Below, piece after piece: positions 8,062 to 8,582 of a stretch of DNA of 8,582 nt. How positions within the stretch are numbered: the first letter of the stretch is position 1; every line of letters starts with the position of its first letter. Source of the stretch: an uncultured Prevotella sp. (lineage in GTDB: Bacteria; Bacteroidota; Bacteroidia; Bacteroidales; Bacteroidaceae); NCBI GenBank assembly GCA_900765465.1, contig CAAFRM010000364.1, positions 1-8,582 on the forward strand, given 5' to 3'. Made by a program: the position numbers and the translations under genes. Below the pieces are notes generated by a model. That model saw only the letters and a list, made by a program, of their open reading frames with translations, was not told where the DNA came from and made no database searches.

Positions 8062-8095
8062 CTTGTCGCTAGGTGCGTTTTTTTTATTACTTTTG
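8062..8095 (+). promoter_or_regulatory. Bacteroidota-type promoter for the nucleotidyltransferase gene
   Basis: TACTTTTG at 8088-8095 matches the Bacteroidota housekeeping -7 consensus TAnnTTTG at every fixed position. A candidate -33 element is CTTG at 8062-8065, 22 bases upstream, slightly longer than the usual spacing and one base off TTTG. A-tracts upstream (8045-8052) could serve as an UP-like region. Transcription would start near 8102, leaving an A/T-rich leader of about 40 bases without a Shine-Dalgarno sequence before ATG 8143. Confidence 0.7.
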
Positions 8096-8142
8096 CAGTG
8101 TTTAAGATATAAACTATCAACTATTAAATAAAAAAAGATTAT

Positions 8143-8582
8143 ATGAAACCTACATTATTGCTTTTGGCTGCCGGAATGGGTAGCCGTTATGGTGGTTTGA
8201 AACAGCTCGATGGTCTGGGCCCAAATGGTGAGACAATCATGGACTACAGCATCTACGATGCTATTCAGGCTGGTTTTGGAAAGATTGTTTTCGTTATCCG
8301 CAAGGATTTCGAGGATCAGTTCCGTGAGAAAATCCTCTCTAAGTACGAGGGGCATATCCCTGCAGAGCTTTGCTTCCAGGCATTGGACGATCTGCCAGAG
8401 GGATTCAGCGTACCAGAAGGTCGTGAGAAGCCATGGGGTACAAACCATGCAGTGTTGATGGCTAAGGACATCATCAAGGAGCCATTCTGCGTTATCAACT
8501 GCGATGACTTCTACAACCGTGACTGCTTCATGGTTATCGGCAAGTTCCTCTCTGAGCTTCCAGAGGGTAGCACCAACAAGTA
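8143..8582 (+). CDS. Sugar-phosphate nucleotidyltransferase-like protein, 3'-truncated by window edge
   Basis: The frame is open from ATG 8143 to the window end, giving 146 complete codons; families of this kind usually have 240-350 residues. The protein begins MKPTLLLLAAGMGSRYGGLKQ, the nucleotide-binding loop of NTP_transferase-fold enzymes (LAAGMGSR at 8-15, with Lys20). GTNHAV at 99-104 fits the loop that contacts the nucleobase. INCDDFYN at 118-125 supplies the Asp (121 and/or 122) that binds Mg2+. Such enzymes join an NTP and a sugar phosphate or similar phosphorylated alcohol to form an activated precursor for surface glycans or lipids. The substrate cannot be named from this part. The start follows an A-rich leader (AAAAAAAGATTAT) and its own promoter, so it is transcribed apart from tamB-tamL. 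Codon choice (many GGT, CGT, GTT, AAG) looks more biased than in tamB and suggests good expression; this is an impression, not a computed index. Confidence 0.88.
   Translation, partial: MKPTLLLLAAGMGSRYGGLKQLDGLGPNGETIMDYSIYDAIQAGFGKIVFVIRKDFEDQFREKILSKYEGHIPAELCFQALDDLPEGFSVPEGREKPWGTNHAVLMAKDIIKEPFCVINCDDFYNRDCFMVIGKFLSELPEGSTNK

Noticed and set aside
8045..8085. A8...T8 tracts as an intrinsic terminator
   Set aside because: The A-run and T-run could pair, but there is no GC-rich stem between them, and the T-run sits inside the promoter region of the next gene.

Overview
The window looks like chromosomal core DNA of a member of the Bacteroidota, most likely Prevotellaceae (Segatella/Prevotella copri-like; this genus guess is inference). 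The reasons are: an Omp85 protein carrying a lipoprotein signal (the TamL type typical of this phylum) directly after a large TamB; start codons preceded by A/T-rich leaders with no Shine-Dalgarno sequence; a perfect match to the Bacteroidota -7 promoter box TAnnTTTG before the last gene; and a dispersed-type intergenic repeat that I recall from Bacteroidota genomes.

Layout, all genes on the + strand. Positions 1-648: 3' part of a RluA-family RNA pseudouridine synthase, open from the first base, so its start lies outside the window. Positions 649-767: 119-base gap with a nested inverted repeat. Positions 768-5486: a 1572-residue TamB-family protein. Positions 5489-7888: a 799-residue TamL (lipid-anchored TamA/BamA-like Omp85), starting two bases after the tamB stop. 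Positions 7889-8142: 254-base gap holding a repeat element of about 106 bp with three hairpins, a perfect 14-bp palindrome and a promoter. Positions 8143-8582: 5' part of a sugar-phosphate nucleotidyltransferase-like gene, cut by the window end.

The core of the window is the two-gene tamB-tamL unit. By family knowledge, TamB is anchored in the inner membrane and spans the periplasm as a long beta-rich groove, while TamL is a beta-barrel with POTRA domains in the outer membrane. Together they are thought to support outer-membrane assembly or lipid transport. The nearly overlapping genes suggest co-transcription and coupled translation. The flanking pseudouridine synthase and nucleotidyltransferase have no evident functional link to them. 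The last gene has its own promoter and seems to be a separate transcription unit.

I found no CRISPR array, tRNA or rRNA gene, transposase, toxin or defence gene, and no clearly undescribed system. The least explained parts are the two intergenic regions.
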